From contig NC_092563.1 in the NCBI RefSeq assembly GCF_037975245.1, forward strand, positions 18,901,594-18,923,093: a stretch of DNA of 21,500 bases, written 5' to 3'. A program made the translations under genes and the position numbers. The notes beneath the pieces are model-generated. The model was not told the origin of the DNA. It was given only the letters and a program-made list of their open reading frames with translations, and made no database searches. This document shows positions 21,176-21,500 of the stretch, piece after piece. This stretch comes from Apostichopus japonicus. Taxonomy: Eukaryota; Echinodermata; Holothuroidea; Aspidochirotida; Stichopodidae. Numbering within the stretch: position 1 is the stretch's first letter; each line of letters begins with the position of its first letter.

Positions 21176-21500
21176 AATGATAACTATTGTTATTAAATAT
21201 ATTGTAAATAGAAAAGACTACACAAAGAACGAAAGACAATTCAAATTGAAATAACAATTTAAAATCCTTTTTATTACACGTTGGTATGTATACTTGCATT
21301 GCGTATGGGATATTATCAACATATTTAAAACATTTCAGAATTTGTTGCCTACATCAAATTTACATTTAAAATAGCAACATCCTAAATGGACAAAATATTA
21401 TTTCCTTGATTGAAAATCTTTCCTTGCCAGATTGAGGTACATCATATTATCGAAATATCTTTAATATGTTAGCACTCACATCAAATTTTATCGAGAGAAG
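21176..21500. other. AT-rich end of window, nothing recognised
   Basis: No coding or repeat signal beyond the decay of the microsatellite (ATAATGATAACTATTG). Confidence 0.4.

Overview
The window looks like nuclear DNA from an animal, most likely a marine invertebrate deuterostome such as an echinoderm. This placement is an inference from the gene family, the tRNA-derived SINE and the two LINE remnants; no marker fixes the species. The evidence for a eukaryote is direct: a twelve-exon gene with GT-AG introns, AT-rich non-coding DNA, microsatellites, and remnants of hAT, SINE and LINE elements.

Positions 21-9857, minus strand, hold one split gene. Its 12 coding exons join without a frame error into a 553-residue protein with an N-terminal SAM domain and a body resembling SAMD3-like proteins. 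Intron 2 (5069-7589) is almost wholly filled by a second intact ORF on the same strand (5090-7576, 828 aa). That ORF has two N-terminal C2H2 fingers and a transposase-like core of the tnp2 / En-Spm (CACTA) kind. It starts 13 nt inside the intron and stops 21 nt before the next exon. No canonical poly(A) signal follows it before exon 5, so it probably shares the host transcript through intron retention. The layout recalls maize En/Spm, where the tnpD ORFs lie inside an intron of tnpA. This is the most interesting object in the window: a candidate animal two-protein transposon, or a locus domesticated from one. The terminal repeats that would prove an element were not found, and the 3' end of the unit runs up to the window edge.

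A CpG-richer stretch with an E2F-like site (about 9890-10040) lies just upstream of the gene and is the likely promoter. From about 10 kb to the end I see no convincing host gene. This part holds a 210-bp hAT-type MITE with a perfect 8-bp target duplication (10707-10916), a G-rich tract (12576-12600), a 292-bp foldback (13124-13415), a degenerate GGAGT pentamer block (13847-13946), a second hAT-type non-autonomous element (14774-15083), a tRNA-derived SINE (about 17214-17466), a decayed LINE reverse-transcriptase fragment (about 17800-18480), a decayed L1/Tx1-like LINE ORF2 C-terminus (about 20040-20870), and a 290-bp (GAT)n microsatellite growing out of that LINE's 3' part.
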